64,000 nt of DNA from Macrocystis pyrifera (Eukaryota; Sar; Phaeophyceae; Laminariales; Laminariaceae), in NCBI GenBank assembly GCA_031763025.1, contig JASSKH010000043.1, positions 1,694,501 through 1,758,500 on the forward strand, given 5' to 3'. Within the stretch, counting starts at the first letter, position 1. Every line of letters starts with the position of its first letter. The notes below the pieces were generated by a model that did not search any database, was not told the origin of the DNA, and saw only the letters and a list, made by a program, of their open reading frames with translations. A program made the translations under genes and the position numbers. Shown piece after piece: positions 44,911 to 56,100 of the stretch.

Positions 44911-45369
44911 GTCAAAACTATCCAAAAAGTTCTGTTTCGTGCCAACGGAGAGGAATCGAGAGTTTTTGTCGTCTGTTTTCTACACACCAGCTGCCAAATA
45001 ATTTTTTAGTAGACACCTGGTCCACCCACGCCACATATCACCTACCGAGATGTGAGAACTGTGATACTAGTGTGGGTCGGAGCCTCTAACCAGCGCGCTT
45101 CATTCAGAGTTCGTGACGTAATCGCTGTGTCGATCGATGTCAAACCTGAAAAATGGTCTATTTTTTGCAATCGGAGAGGGGTCGAGATTTATTGTCGTCT
45201 GTCTTCTACAGACCCGTGCCAAAATGTTTTTTTTGTCAGACGCCTGGTCAGCCCACGCCACATATCACCGACCGAGGTGTGAGCACTGTGACACAAGGCT
45301 GTGTCGGAGACCTTAACCAGCGCATTCCATTCTGATTTCATGACGGTGTCGTTGGTTTTGTCGATCGAT
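44911..45369. repeat. 228-base tandem duplication
   Basis: 44911-45138 and 45139-45369 share gtcgtctg.tttctaca, ccacgccacatatcacc and accgag.tgtgag, and end tcgatcgatg. The palindrome at 45370 starts exactly where a third unit would begin. Confidence 0.8.
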
Positions 45370-45620
45370 GTCTGCCGAGGATTATAAAAGTTGGCGCAAG
45401 TAAATGAGAATGACTATACATTGCTCCAGAGTTTCTGCAAGAACAGAGGTTTTACATACATTGCGCGGCGCGCAATAAAAATCCGCGAAAGCTGTTCCGT
45501 GACGTATAATTTTTTTGCCCCGCACAATGTATGTAAAACCCCTGTTCTTGCAGATACTTTGGAGCAATGTATATAGTCATTCTCATTTGCCTGAGCCAAC
45601 TTTTATAATCCTCGGCAGAC
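45370..45620. mobile_element. 251-bp palindromic (foldback) element
   Basis: The left arm, starting gtctgccgaggattataaaa, pairs with the right arm, ending ttttataatcctcggcagac, over about 94-96 bases with few mismatches. Weaker pairing continues inward to a loop of roughly 25 bases. No open frame and no clear target duplication were seen. It could be a long-TIR MITE, and its transcript would form a long hairpin. Confidence 0.82.
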
Positions 45621-45672
45621 GTCATTTCACAAATATTTATAGATTGATCGAGGGTTATTTATTTTTTAGGAA

Positions 45673-45840
45673 GGTATGGTTCTAAGTGTGAATTACTCTT
45701 TCGGAGATGAGTTGCTGCTGTGCTTGCTGCTGCTGTGTTTGTTACTTCTTCTGTTGTTTTAATGGTATGGTTCTAAGTGTGAATAATGCTGCTGTTCTTG
45801 CTGTTTTGCTACTTCTGTTGTATTAATGTATACCAGGTAC
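45673..45840. repeat. Short direct repeat with GCT-rich tail
   Basis: ggtatggttctaagtgtgaa occurs at 45673 and again at about 45764, each followed by a tgctgctg-rich stretch. Confidence 0.7.
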
Positions 45841-46566
45841 CTGGTATATATTATTTTTATGGCTTTTTGTGTAGATCCGAAAATAGTGTATCAGAGATAT
45901 GTATGATGCGTCAAGATATGTCGATGATCTATGTCAGGTCGTACTGTCGGGATCTTATATGAAAATCAAGAAGTTATATATAGTTCGGAGGCTTACCTAC
46001 TGCTTTTTCAGTAAGAAATTATTTCGGTTCAGACATATATATGTGTGTATCTACAAGTATTTTGCTTTCGGCACTGAGCGAAATAGGTGAATTAGACTTG
46101 GTGGCGTGTGAGGCAATCCATGTACCATGTCTCCCTCCTTCTGGCTGCTGAGGAGTACGTTACTTTCGTATCAGTAACGAAAAAGAACAAGGTATAACTA
46201 TTATTTATCGAGTGTGCGAGGTATGAGTATAATTATTTATTTTCGCGATAACAGCGGCAGCAGAGGCAGTCAGCAACGCCGCGGCAGGACAAATGGGTAT
46301 GTATGTACAAGTATGTTCATCTTCAGGCAAGGGTCGTGTTATTGTTGTTTACGAGATATTTCTTGTACGTCGTGATGGATATGCAAAAGGGTTCTGTGTG
46401 ATGTCAGGTCATCATTGTGAAAATGTACGTAGTGGTACAGCAGTACAGCTGCATCATGGTCATAGGACACACGTATGTATGGGGTATATAGACGTTTTAC
46501 ATGTTTTACATGTTGTTACTCGTGATGTTTTGTTTATTATCAAGGCGTGGTCGGTTATATAATTTT

Positions 46567-46632
46567 TGAAATACGTCAGCTGTGAGTTCGACTGATTAAA
46601 TAGTTGATACTCAACTTTGCAAGCTGCGTAAT
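46567..46632. repeat. 66-base repeat X, right copy
   Basis: Starts tgaaatacgtcagctgtgag and ends agctgcgtaata. It is directly followed by one unit related to the 37.1-39.9 kb array, whose - strand reads FCASEHARSSYKQ. Confidence 0.8.
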
Positions 46633-49600
46633 ACGCCTCGTCTGTTTATAACTGCTGCGCGCATGTTCCGACGCGCAGAAGAAGGTCGTGCGGTGTTGTT
46701 GGTATTCCGTCTCGTGAGGAGAGAGTCCCTGCCGTCTCGCTCTCTGTATCCTGTCCTGCTCCTCGATTCTTTGCCCCCTAAACAACGCTACTTCTCTAGA
46801 AGCCACGACACCCCTCGTTTCGGCCTGGGTCGCCCTCACTGTCATACCCACCGTGATCGCGTGAAATTAGAGCAGGGGGTGCATACTTTCGGCGAAATAC
46901 ATGGTCCTCGTACGTATGCATGTAATTGCCCGGTGCTACGTACTGCTGCTGTTAAAAAATAAAACAGTATCTTTGCAATATCCCAAACACAGACGGCAGT
47001 GTAAAACAGTGGTCGAAAGAAGGTTCTCGTCGAAAGATGTCGCGCACAGCGAGTATGAACGACGGTTGTCTCGTCCAGCACTCTCTCAACACACTCCTTC
47101 CCTTGGCAGTTGTGCCAACACTGGTGACAGTTTTAACAAAAGCAGTCGCTGTTGCAGAGCAGCGCCCCTCCTATAACCTTCAAGGCCAAGATACCCGCAG
47201 TACCGTGTTCACAAACTACTATTAATACAGTAAGTAGATTACTTGCTGCTGCTGTTTTCATCCTTTGTATGCGACCTTTTCTTTACTGGCTCGCTTTCCG
47301 CCTCGTGTATACCGGTTTACAGCAGCATGACGAGAGGTAATAGTTGGTCTGCACAGGGGGCAGTGGGGAATGTTAATGTTGTGTCCACAACCAGCACAGC
47401 ACAGCTGATGTACAGCAGATTCTGAAGTGTTAGTTAAGAATAGGCGACGTTCCCCATCGTTTCCCTTTTTTGTTGATTTGTCCGCGTTTCCCCAGCAAAT
47501 AACGCTTGATTGCAGAAAAAACAAAACTGGGATCTTGGTAAGATGCTTTCGTCGAAGCTCGTCTTTGCAAGCTGTGTGTGGTACTTCATATCGCGCGTCC
47601 TACGGGTACGGCCTTAAAGGCCGCGTACTGAGCCGCCCCTACGCAGTTGTGTCGGAGAGGAGATTTTTTTTTTTTTTTAATCCGGGAATGCCGATCCGCT
47701 GGTCGTGCTTGTTTCACATTATTAACAAACCGATACAGAAAAATATGATCGGCTGAACTCACAGCTGACGTGCTTTCTTTTTCTTTTTTTTTAAATCGGT
47801 CAGACATGCGGGGAGATCGATATTTTGAAACTCCTCTTTTTTGGTGGTTGATGTAAGATTTTGAGTGTACACGGGGCTCAACCGAAAACAAGTTAACAAT
47901 TATATTAGTGCCTCCCAGAATTGATTGTAATACTGTACATTGACTGTGGATCGACCTCGGGGCAACTGGCACCGAAAACAGTTGCCAATCAATCAGGGCA
48001 GTCGACATAGTATAAGCTTGCCCAAAAGCCGGCGATGTGCTTATTTATCTGTACATGCCGTCTACGGTCTCTGCTGCAAACGACTCCGCCACATGTATCC
48101 TTCCTTAGACAGATATAATAACTGCTGAAGATATATCCGCAGACAGGTTCACAGCGTTGGTAGCTGGAGCGGTGTCTTGTGGACGGTCAGTTTCTATCGC
48201 TCGGTGAATCATCTCGGCCCGGGGAAACTTCTCAGAGGCGTATCGGAGAAATCTATCGTATATTTGAGACACAAGTCGAAACAGACAACGCAATAAAGGT
48301 GGAGGAAGAAGAGAAACGGAGGAGACGTCTACACCTAAGACATCGGTGTAACTCTGCTGCTTGCTGCAGCAGTATACACCGCACACGCGAAACCGCCCAC
48401 TTACGCCAAAACCCAGCAGCGCATCGATATCATACAAGGCTTGAGGAACATGGCGACTCAACTATGGGAGTGGCAGGTGGGATGTCGGCGTCGGCCTTGG
48501 TACGTACCGGGCACGTACGTGTCAGGAGTACTTACATGTACTTAAGCATTGTAGTTATTACTTTCCCCTGTGGTTGGTTGATATCGTGGGCTTCGAATAA
48601 TATTAATATTGGTAGTAGTGCTCGTACGTGCGCCAGGTCCTACTCTGTACCTGATATGTCGCAGAGGAGTTGAGTGCAATATTTTATCTCCTTTCAAAAA
48701 CTAATACTAGGAGACCAATTCGATTCGTACGTACCTGGTACTATAACACAGGCCACTTCGGGAGGTGATTCCCTTGGAACCCCAGGGGTGTCTCAAGTTG
48801 AACATGGGGAACACAGGCGGCTCTATGTGTAAGAATCTTGAACAAATATCTGTGATATTCGCTGCTGTCGTTGTCACTGCTGTCGTGCCGCTGCATGCTG
48901 TAGTACCACTCCGGGCGTGTTAAAACCCTTTACGTTTAGGAAGTGTAGTGATCCAGCTCGTTTGTTGTGTTCAGGATATAACTCTCACTGAAGCAGGCAC
49001 ACACGCGCAAAGAGGCACGTCTCGTAGCTGTATCAGGGAAATATTAAGTACGGTAACATAGCAGCAGTACTACGGTTGTCGTCCTCTGGATGCTACACAT
49101 CATACGCAACTACTGTAAGGCTTGCCGGGCACAACAGTGTAAGCATAATGTACAGGCACCATTATACTGACTGGTAAGTCGTATGTTGTTGTGTTGTTGT
49201 TGTCTTCACCTTAAATCGTCCTTTCTACCCAGCTTTATCAGTACACGCAGTGTCCGTCCTGACTCCTTGTCCTAGAGACGTACTAGTTATTATGTAGTCA
49301 CAGACTGTTTGAGAGGGAAAGACCCAAAACAAAAAAAACGCAATAATCAAGTGAAGTGACAACGTCCCGGGTACGATAACACAACACATGCAAGACAACA
49401 ATAAACAAACCCTAAAATACAACAACATAACAAAAATGACGGAAGGAGTTCAGAAAAGGTGCTGCTGCTTTAGATGGAAAGCAAACGTACTCAGGAGGGA
49501 CAGATAACTGCCGCACAGACGGAACACGAAGGAGAGAAATATTCAGGCATACGGATGGTGGGGCGGGGAAAGGAAGCCAAGGGAGAGACAAGGCAAAAAG

Positions 49601-50093
49601 GAAGAAGGAAGGAAGGGTATACAGGAGAAATGACAGACTCCAGTACTATAGTTTCTGTAGTCCTACAGTTACTGACTTTTCAGAGATACGATCCCGTATG
49701 GACGACGAATAACTCGAACTCAAATTCGAGATTTCCCCAGAACGGAACGCGACTGTACCCTTACGGTGGTAGGGTAACCCTTACACTGGATTTAAATAAA
49801 TGCTGAAAAAGCAACGCGACGAACACTCCGAAACCCTACGGATATATACTTCATGGTGGTCCTGTAAAACACACTTGGACCCCAACGATATATGGATTTA
49901 ATAAGGAGTCCGGTCAGTCAGATTATTTTCTTAGGCAAAGGGATACGTTACCGCCTATCGCGACACGCGTCGATACCTACGTTTTCCTGGTGTTCCTCTG
50001 TGTGTTTTTTCTGTTTCCCCGCTGGAAACTCATGTCTTACGTTTCTTGGCTGCTGTGTGGCGTGCACGTTGTTCGTGCGCATTTATTGGTCAG
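46633..50093. other. Region between the repeat block and gene B
   Basis: 46660-46850 is one relative of the 275-base array unit. From about 49890 the sequence is related to the intron before gene A exon 1. The rest (about 46.9-49.8 kb) has short open frames on both strands with no recognisable domain, and I could not identify a gene B start exon. Confidence 0.5.
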
Positions 50094-50163
50094 GATGGAA
50101 CTGCCCTTGACGATGCTTTCAATGCGGTAACGCTGGGGTCGGACGGGTCGTCTTTTCTCACAG
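50094..50163 (+). CDS. Gene B exon 1: first half of blade 1
   Basis: A 70-base exon between a tggtcag acceptor and gtgagg donor, encoding DGTALDDAF then LGSDGSSFLT. It ends in phase 1 like gene A. Compared with gene A exon 1 it has seven silent and three replacement codon differences. The flanking intron also shares tgctgtgtggcgtgca with gene A. Confidence 0.83.
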
Positions 50164-53100
50164 GTGAGGTTAAGGTTTCTAGCAGTACACTGGAAGTCTA
50201 TTAGAAGAAGTATACTGGCAATATACTAGAAGTATGTTTCGATTGTGACGTTGTAGAGGAGACGCTACTTTGCCTCAACTCTGCACCAGACCCGTTAGAG
50301 AGTTTGGGTTGTGGGAGGCCCATTGACGTCACATATCGTGAACGTCTTCATACCCTGGGCCAGGTAGGAAAGTTACACTACGACTAAAACAAGGACGTAA
50401 ATACAGCAGTGGCTGTTCTTCAGTTTTGGACCTCTTGTCGGTCCGAACATTCTGGCGCTAAACGCGTGTGCCTAGTCGCCCGTTGAAAGTAGCATGGACC
50501 GTGCGGACTCGTGTTTTTTCAACCACAGACATGCGGAAAAAGACCCACGAATAACATGAGTCTAAAATTGACATACTTGAGTATTACACACGTTTTGGCA
50601 AATGGAGCCCAGTGGTGGTGAAAAATACGGGAGAAGTCAACAGAGAGAAGACTCCATCATTTTCCATCTTAACCCTGGGGGCAGAGAACCCACGTCCACC
50701 TGCACGTGCCGCAATCCTCTTTTAATTTGTGTGTGTGTCCTGCCTAAGATGGACAAAGTCCCCGCAGAGGATGCACGCTCATCCGTGACGTTGTCTCGCA
50801 TGCATATTGAGACTGACGATACCATGGCGCTTCAGGGTGCACAAGACTACCCCTCTTTAAATTACCACTTGCGGTGGTGGTATGATATGCGTCCGCAATT
50901 AAGTCTGTTCCCGTTTCTCGTGTTTCTGGCATATTTTCGAAAATAAGCTCCGTGTTCGCGATATATTCCATGTTGCACGGTCAATCTGTTTGGAACAGAT
51001 ATATATAAAGACGGAACAACAGATCTCGACGTTCCCTTATGGGTCTGTTTCAAACAGCTTCACATCCGAACATCGGATCGATACCGGCATAAATTAGGTA
51101 CGCGGGGACAGTAAGACAGTAGGAAACGAACAATAGGCACTACGTAAATGGAAACACGGCTATATTCCCCAGCAAGTTGACGTCAAACGAGGGGCACCTT
51201 CTACACACCTCTTACATCATGGTGCGGTGGGCCCGGGCAGCCGACTACAGAAACATGAAAGGTGCGTACTCTTGATGAACTGTGGGCATCTCTGGCACGC
51301 GTCACAACTAAGTTCAAGTCCGATTGCGGCGCGTGCAAGCACCTCCCAAGGGCATGACTTTCCTACCTGCCCCCCTGCCCACCCCCCCGTTCCGCTCGAC
51401 ATTGAGGCCTTGCATCCCCTCTTGACTGTCTGGCTTCAGATATTGTCGTAAACAAGATGCAGGAAAAAGGCACAAAATCCCTACGTAATACATAGCGGGA
51501 GTAAAATATTGCTCAAATACAGTGTCGCAACAAGATGACGAAAATAGGCCCGAAAATGTGTTGGTCCTCGTTGGCGGACGCACGCTGTTGAGTGAGATCT
51601 AACTATTTCCCGCGTGGAAGAAACTGTGCACAGCGATTTGCCACGATGCGAGGGAATGCGTGGTGACACCTCTACAAAGCACTGTCCTTACACGACGTGT
51701 TCTCTCATGGAAAGGATGACCACAACATACCCAGCCTGACGTTTGCTGGGGAACCATAATTTTTCAGCCGAGCTCACTAAAGGTGGTGTGGAAGATCACA
51801 CTCTGCACCAAACAACAAAGTCAGTCAAAGTCAGCAACCTTGTTTCATAGTGGAGGTCGCCGGCGCTGTCGTGCGTTTTTCTGAGCAGGTTTTAAAGGCA
51901 GGAACATGACCGGTGAAAGCACGGTTTGGACGACTGTGAAGCTGGACGCAGACGGCACCATCCTTTGGACGTGGGAGGTGCGAGAGAACGGCCACTCCAC
52001 GCTGTTTACATCATGTTTGGGTATCATGGTGTTACCAGTACGCTCTTGACAGGTGGTAGCACAAACATACGCTTTGGCATTAGTTGAACCACCCCGCTGC
52101 CGCTGGGGAATTCGGAACAGGCTTGACGCTAAACAGTGCACCATGCCAGCGGAAAACACAATACCGGTAGGCAGAACAGAGAGGTATTCAAAATACCAGG
52201 TATATATTCAGGGAGGTTTTCAGTTAAGGGCAACAATTCGGACTGAGTATGAAAACCAATTGGATAAGTACTAGCTCATCCATAGTATTGTCAAGTACCA
52301 GGTTTTTGAAGTTGCTAAAGGCGTGATATATATTGTAAGTTACCCGGTATAAATTATCGCTGTGCGCCAGTAAGTTTTTTATATGTACCAAACGGAATGC
52401 AAAATTCCCATGAACATGTCCCGTTCGAAAAACAAAATTCTGTCGTATTTTCGTCCAACCCAAACAACGCAGCGGGGTGTTGGCAGTCTACACCAGTAGA
52501 TGTTAGACTGACCTTTTGGGGTATCACTGTAGATTGCTTCGCCGGGCTCTGTGCTAGAATAAAAAATGAAAATACAAGGGCCGACATCACCATCAACTAC
52601 AGGTAGCTGAACGCCATCAGCTCCCTCGGACAACTCCCTTTTCCGGCGTTGACGAGATCCTCGATTCCCTGTGCAAAGGACGCATATTTTCCCTCTAATC
52701 AGTGACGTGGTTGAGTGAGGCGAGAAATGCCGGGGGAAATGCCTTAGAGCAGCAAGGTCAGTGCCCCTCCCCATCATGTTAGGAGGAAACCCCGCTGGAG
52801 GCGCACGCGTTGCCTCCGCAACGGTGACGCTGAAATTGCGAGACTCCTGAGGCACACATTTGACGGAGTACTGATACGCGGTATGGGTAAATCGTAAACG
52901 TGAAAATTGGGTTTGAAAATGACCACACTATGCACTGCAGTCTGAGTCAGTAGTAGCTACTCCTTGTTTCATAATCTACTGGGCGCGCGTTACGTGCCAA
53001 TGGTCAGCCCTACTGTCCTCCTGCCCCCTAATAGTATTTCTACCTACGCGTTCCAACCGCACGTGTTGTTTTTCGACCCGCTGGCTTTATCCTGCATTTT

Positions 53101-56100
53101 TTTGTTCGATTTTTTCTTGAGTATCTTCTCAGTTATTGTTCAGTTTTTTTTATCGATTTATGCTCTTTCAAAGTATCTCGTTTGCTGGCGTGTGTAAGTT
53201 GTGCCTGTCTTGTCCAGCACAATATGACATGGCACGGTCTCGGCGGTGCCTCTACAGCTTGGCCCCCTAGATGATTATATGGCAGGATGAAATATCAGCA
53301 CTGTCGCTGAATGTACTGGATGCCTATGTGAATAAGTAGCTCGTTTCCGTGCGTAACACATGCGTGTCGAACATGCTGTACCCGCATACCTCGGGTACTT
53401 GAAGGTAAATGTTACCATCCATATACAACGACGATCGACAGGACGACATCACGGGTGATGAAGACGATCTCGTCTACGCCGCTGTCGTGGGCCAGGATGG
53501 ATCTGTGGTCATGGCAGGCGTCGGCGCTGACGAATTCCAAGTTATCAAGCTGGATGCTGATGGCAGCTTGGTGTGGCGTTTTCAGGTAAAGTGTTTTCGT
53601 TGCTTCCCCCGCATGACCCGACAGTAACTCTGTCAACTCTACGTTGTGCGTTTGCGACTTCGAGTGCTGGATAAACAATATATATAATATTCCAAGTATG
53701 TATGTTTGTCTGTATGTATAGAGCATACGTTTCCGTACATGCCCTGCGATCCCTGTGTTTGGGAGCAGTTATTTCTTGATGATGTGTTCCTCTTACGGCC
53801 CACCGAAATAGTATCGATTCTTATAAGTTTTAGATATTTTGTATCGTAGTCGTATCAGGTTTGGTTCTCGTGCGGTGGCCGCCACCAATGCGAGCATTGG
53901 TCCTTGAGTGGTAACATCTTGCTCAATTCGACATTGCCTCGGCTATGGTTCAGAGCTGAATCTTCGGGCACTGTGAAGAGTCTCACCATCACTGTTGCCG
54001 AAGCTTCTCGACATATTGCGTAGATTGTCTCGGTTAGTCGTGAGGGAGTAGGACCCCCCTTGTACATGTAGTGTATCAGTCGCAAGCTACTTCATTGCCT
54101 AGGGGTGACACTGCTGTCCAGTATCTTCTGGACAGTGGCGGCACGGCTAAACTGGGACAAGAAACGTGAAAACACCCGCTCTGTATCACACACAATACGT
54201 TTCAGACGGTTCACGCCTTCCATGATTCGGTGCTGCCGAGATAGCCAGGTGTTGCGCGAAATATGTGTGCCAGCGCAAGACCGCGACATACGTACACCAC
54301 ACAGCGACCTGCGCTAGCGCAAGCCCGCTGAGATCATAGACACCTGGGGTCTATCTCCACCGATCTATCTTGATCATATACTGGGCATCCATCATGTCGG
54401 TTGTGCTAAATCCAAGGTACGCGCCAGTAGTCGTTTATGGGAGCCTTGCGACAAGATTACTGGTCAGACGTTTTACATCGGTTCTATTAGCTGTGGTAGC
54501 ATATTTGTTCATTGTTTTTTAGTGGCGGTGGGTGGTTTGTTTGCTCTAATCTTATCATTCAGACTATATAAACACTACTGTAAATCCGGTATGGTTGAGT
54601 CTGGTTGGCGAGTCTATCCCTGACGCACGAGTCTACCGATCGTTAACTGTACGTATTTCATCTCGACCGCACCCTTTGGCCACCCAGGATGGCACTGACA
54701 TACTGTCCACGGACTCCCCGGACGGAATAGCAATAGGGGATGACGCGTCTGTGGTGGTGGCAGGCGGAACAGGTGGAGACTGGAATACGCCAAACTTGGG
54801 AGGCTGGGATTTTGCCGCCTTCAAACTGGACGCCAACGGTACTCTGCTGTGGAAGTGGCAGGTTTGCTGCTATATTGGTGTCGACAAGAGACATCTACGT
54901 TTATTCGGTATGCGCCACTTGCACTGCACCCTTCGCGAAACGTTTCACTCTTGGTCCGTTGTCAAGGGAGGCGTAATGAAGTTTGAGATGCTTTATGTGA
55001 GATGTAAAGGGCTCGTTCTGTGCGTGCTTGCCGTCGCACTGGGGGCCGATACCTGCCACTGCCACTACGATTGTATAAAGTTGCCCCGAAATCCTTCCTC
55101 AGAAGTACCGCCGTCTCATTACTCCAAATATATAACACAATGTCGCTTATCGTTGTGTGTGCGGGGGTCTCCAGGCGAGATCGAACTTCTTTGGAGTCCA
55201 TCACTGCCCGACGTTCGCTGGGGTTCTCCAAGAAAATTGAAACACGCATGTATCTTGTCGGTTTTGTCTTCTAATAATGTCTTGACTTATTGGCGTCCTT
55301 CGCTCTCATATCTTCATCTCGGCGTATGGCCCAAGGATTCCCCTCCACCTTTCAGTGGCTGGAGGTGTGCTGATACGTGTTTCATCCCCGCGGAGTATGC
55401 CCACTCGCTGAGGACATATACAGATCCTTTCGGTCTAAAACAAAACGAAAACGACCCAAACCAACCCGGCATCATTCCACGTTTTTCAGGGCAAACGAAA
55501 GTGTTGAACTCTTCTCCCGATAATAAATGGAAGGCACGGACTGTAGCAGGGAAGGCACAGAAACCTCTACTTCGTGACCCCGAACCTGAGTTGCAACTAG
55601 GACGGAACAGGAGCAAGAAGAAGGGCGAATACACTAAAGCTATGAAAGGAAAACTAAAACCACGGTAACATCCTTCACCCCATAAAAAGAGGAAAGCAAA
55701 CGTTCGAAATCTTGATTTGCCGGGTACGCTCTCAGCATATCCGATCCACTGCAATTTTCCACTTGGGTGATCAACCCTGTCTGGAAAGAATGATCCCCGC
55801 ACGACTGTATGTATTTCTTGTCTCGCATAAACACTGAAACACTATATATTTGTACCAGGCAGCTACGACGGTATTGTAAATCGGGATCGAAATGCCGATT
55901 CTGGATTCCGTTTTCCCCGACCTTCGAAAGAGCCAGACCACGCATTTATTTGCTAGTTCTCTATGCCGAGTCGTGATCGAACATGGAATTTCAAACCCTG
56001 ACATTAGTAGAACAGATACCGCCTTGCATTATAGCACACAAAATTACGTTTTTACTCGCTCCAGCGACTGGCGTGCACACGGCGAAGCAAACCAGAACAC

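Noticed and set aside
54595-55668. 357-residue open frame as an independent gene
   Set aside because: Its first part is gene B exon 4 with intron read-in at the 5' side. Only the extension after 54861 is unexplained, and it is reported separately.
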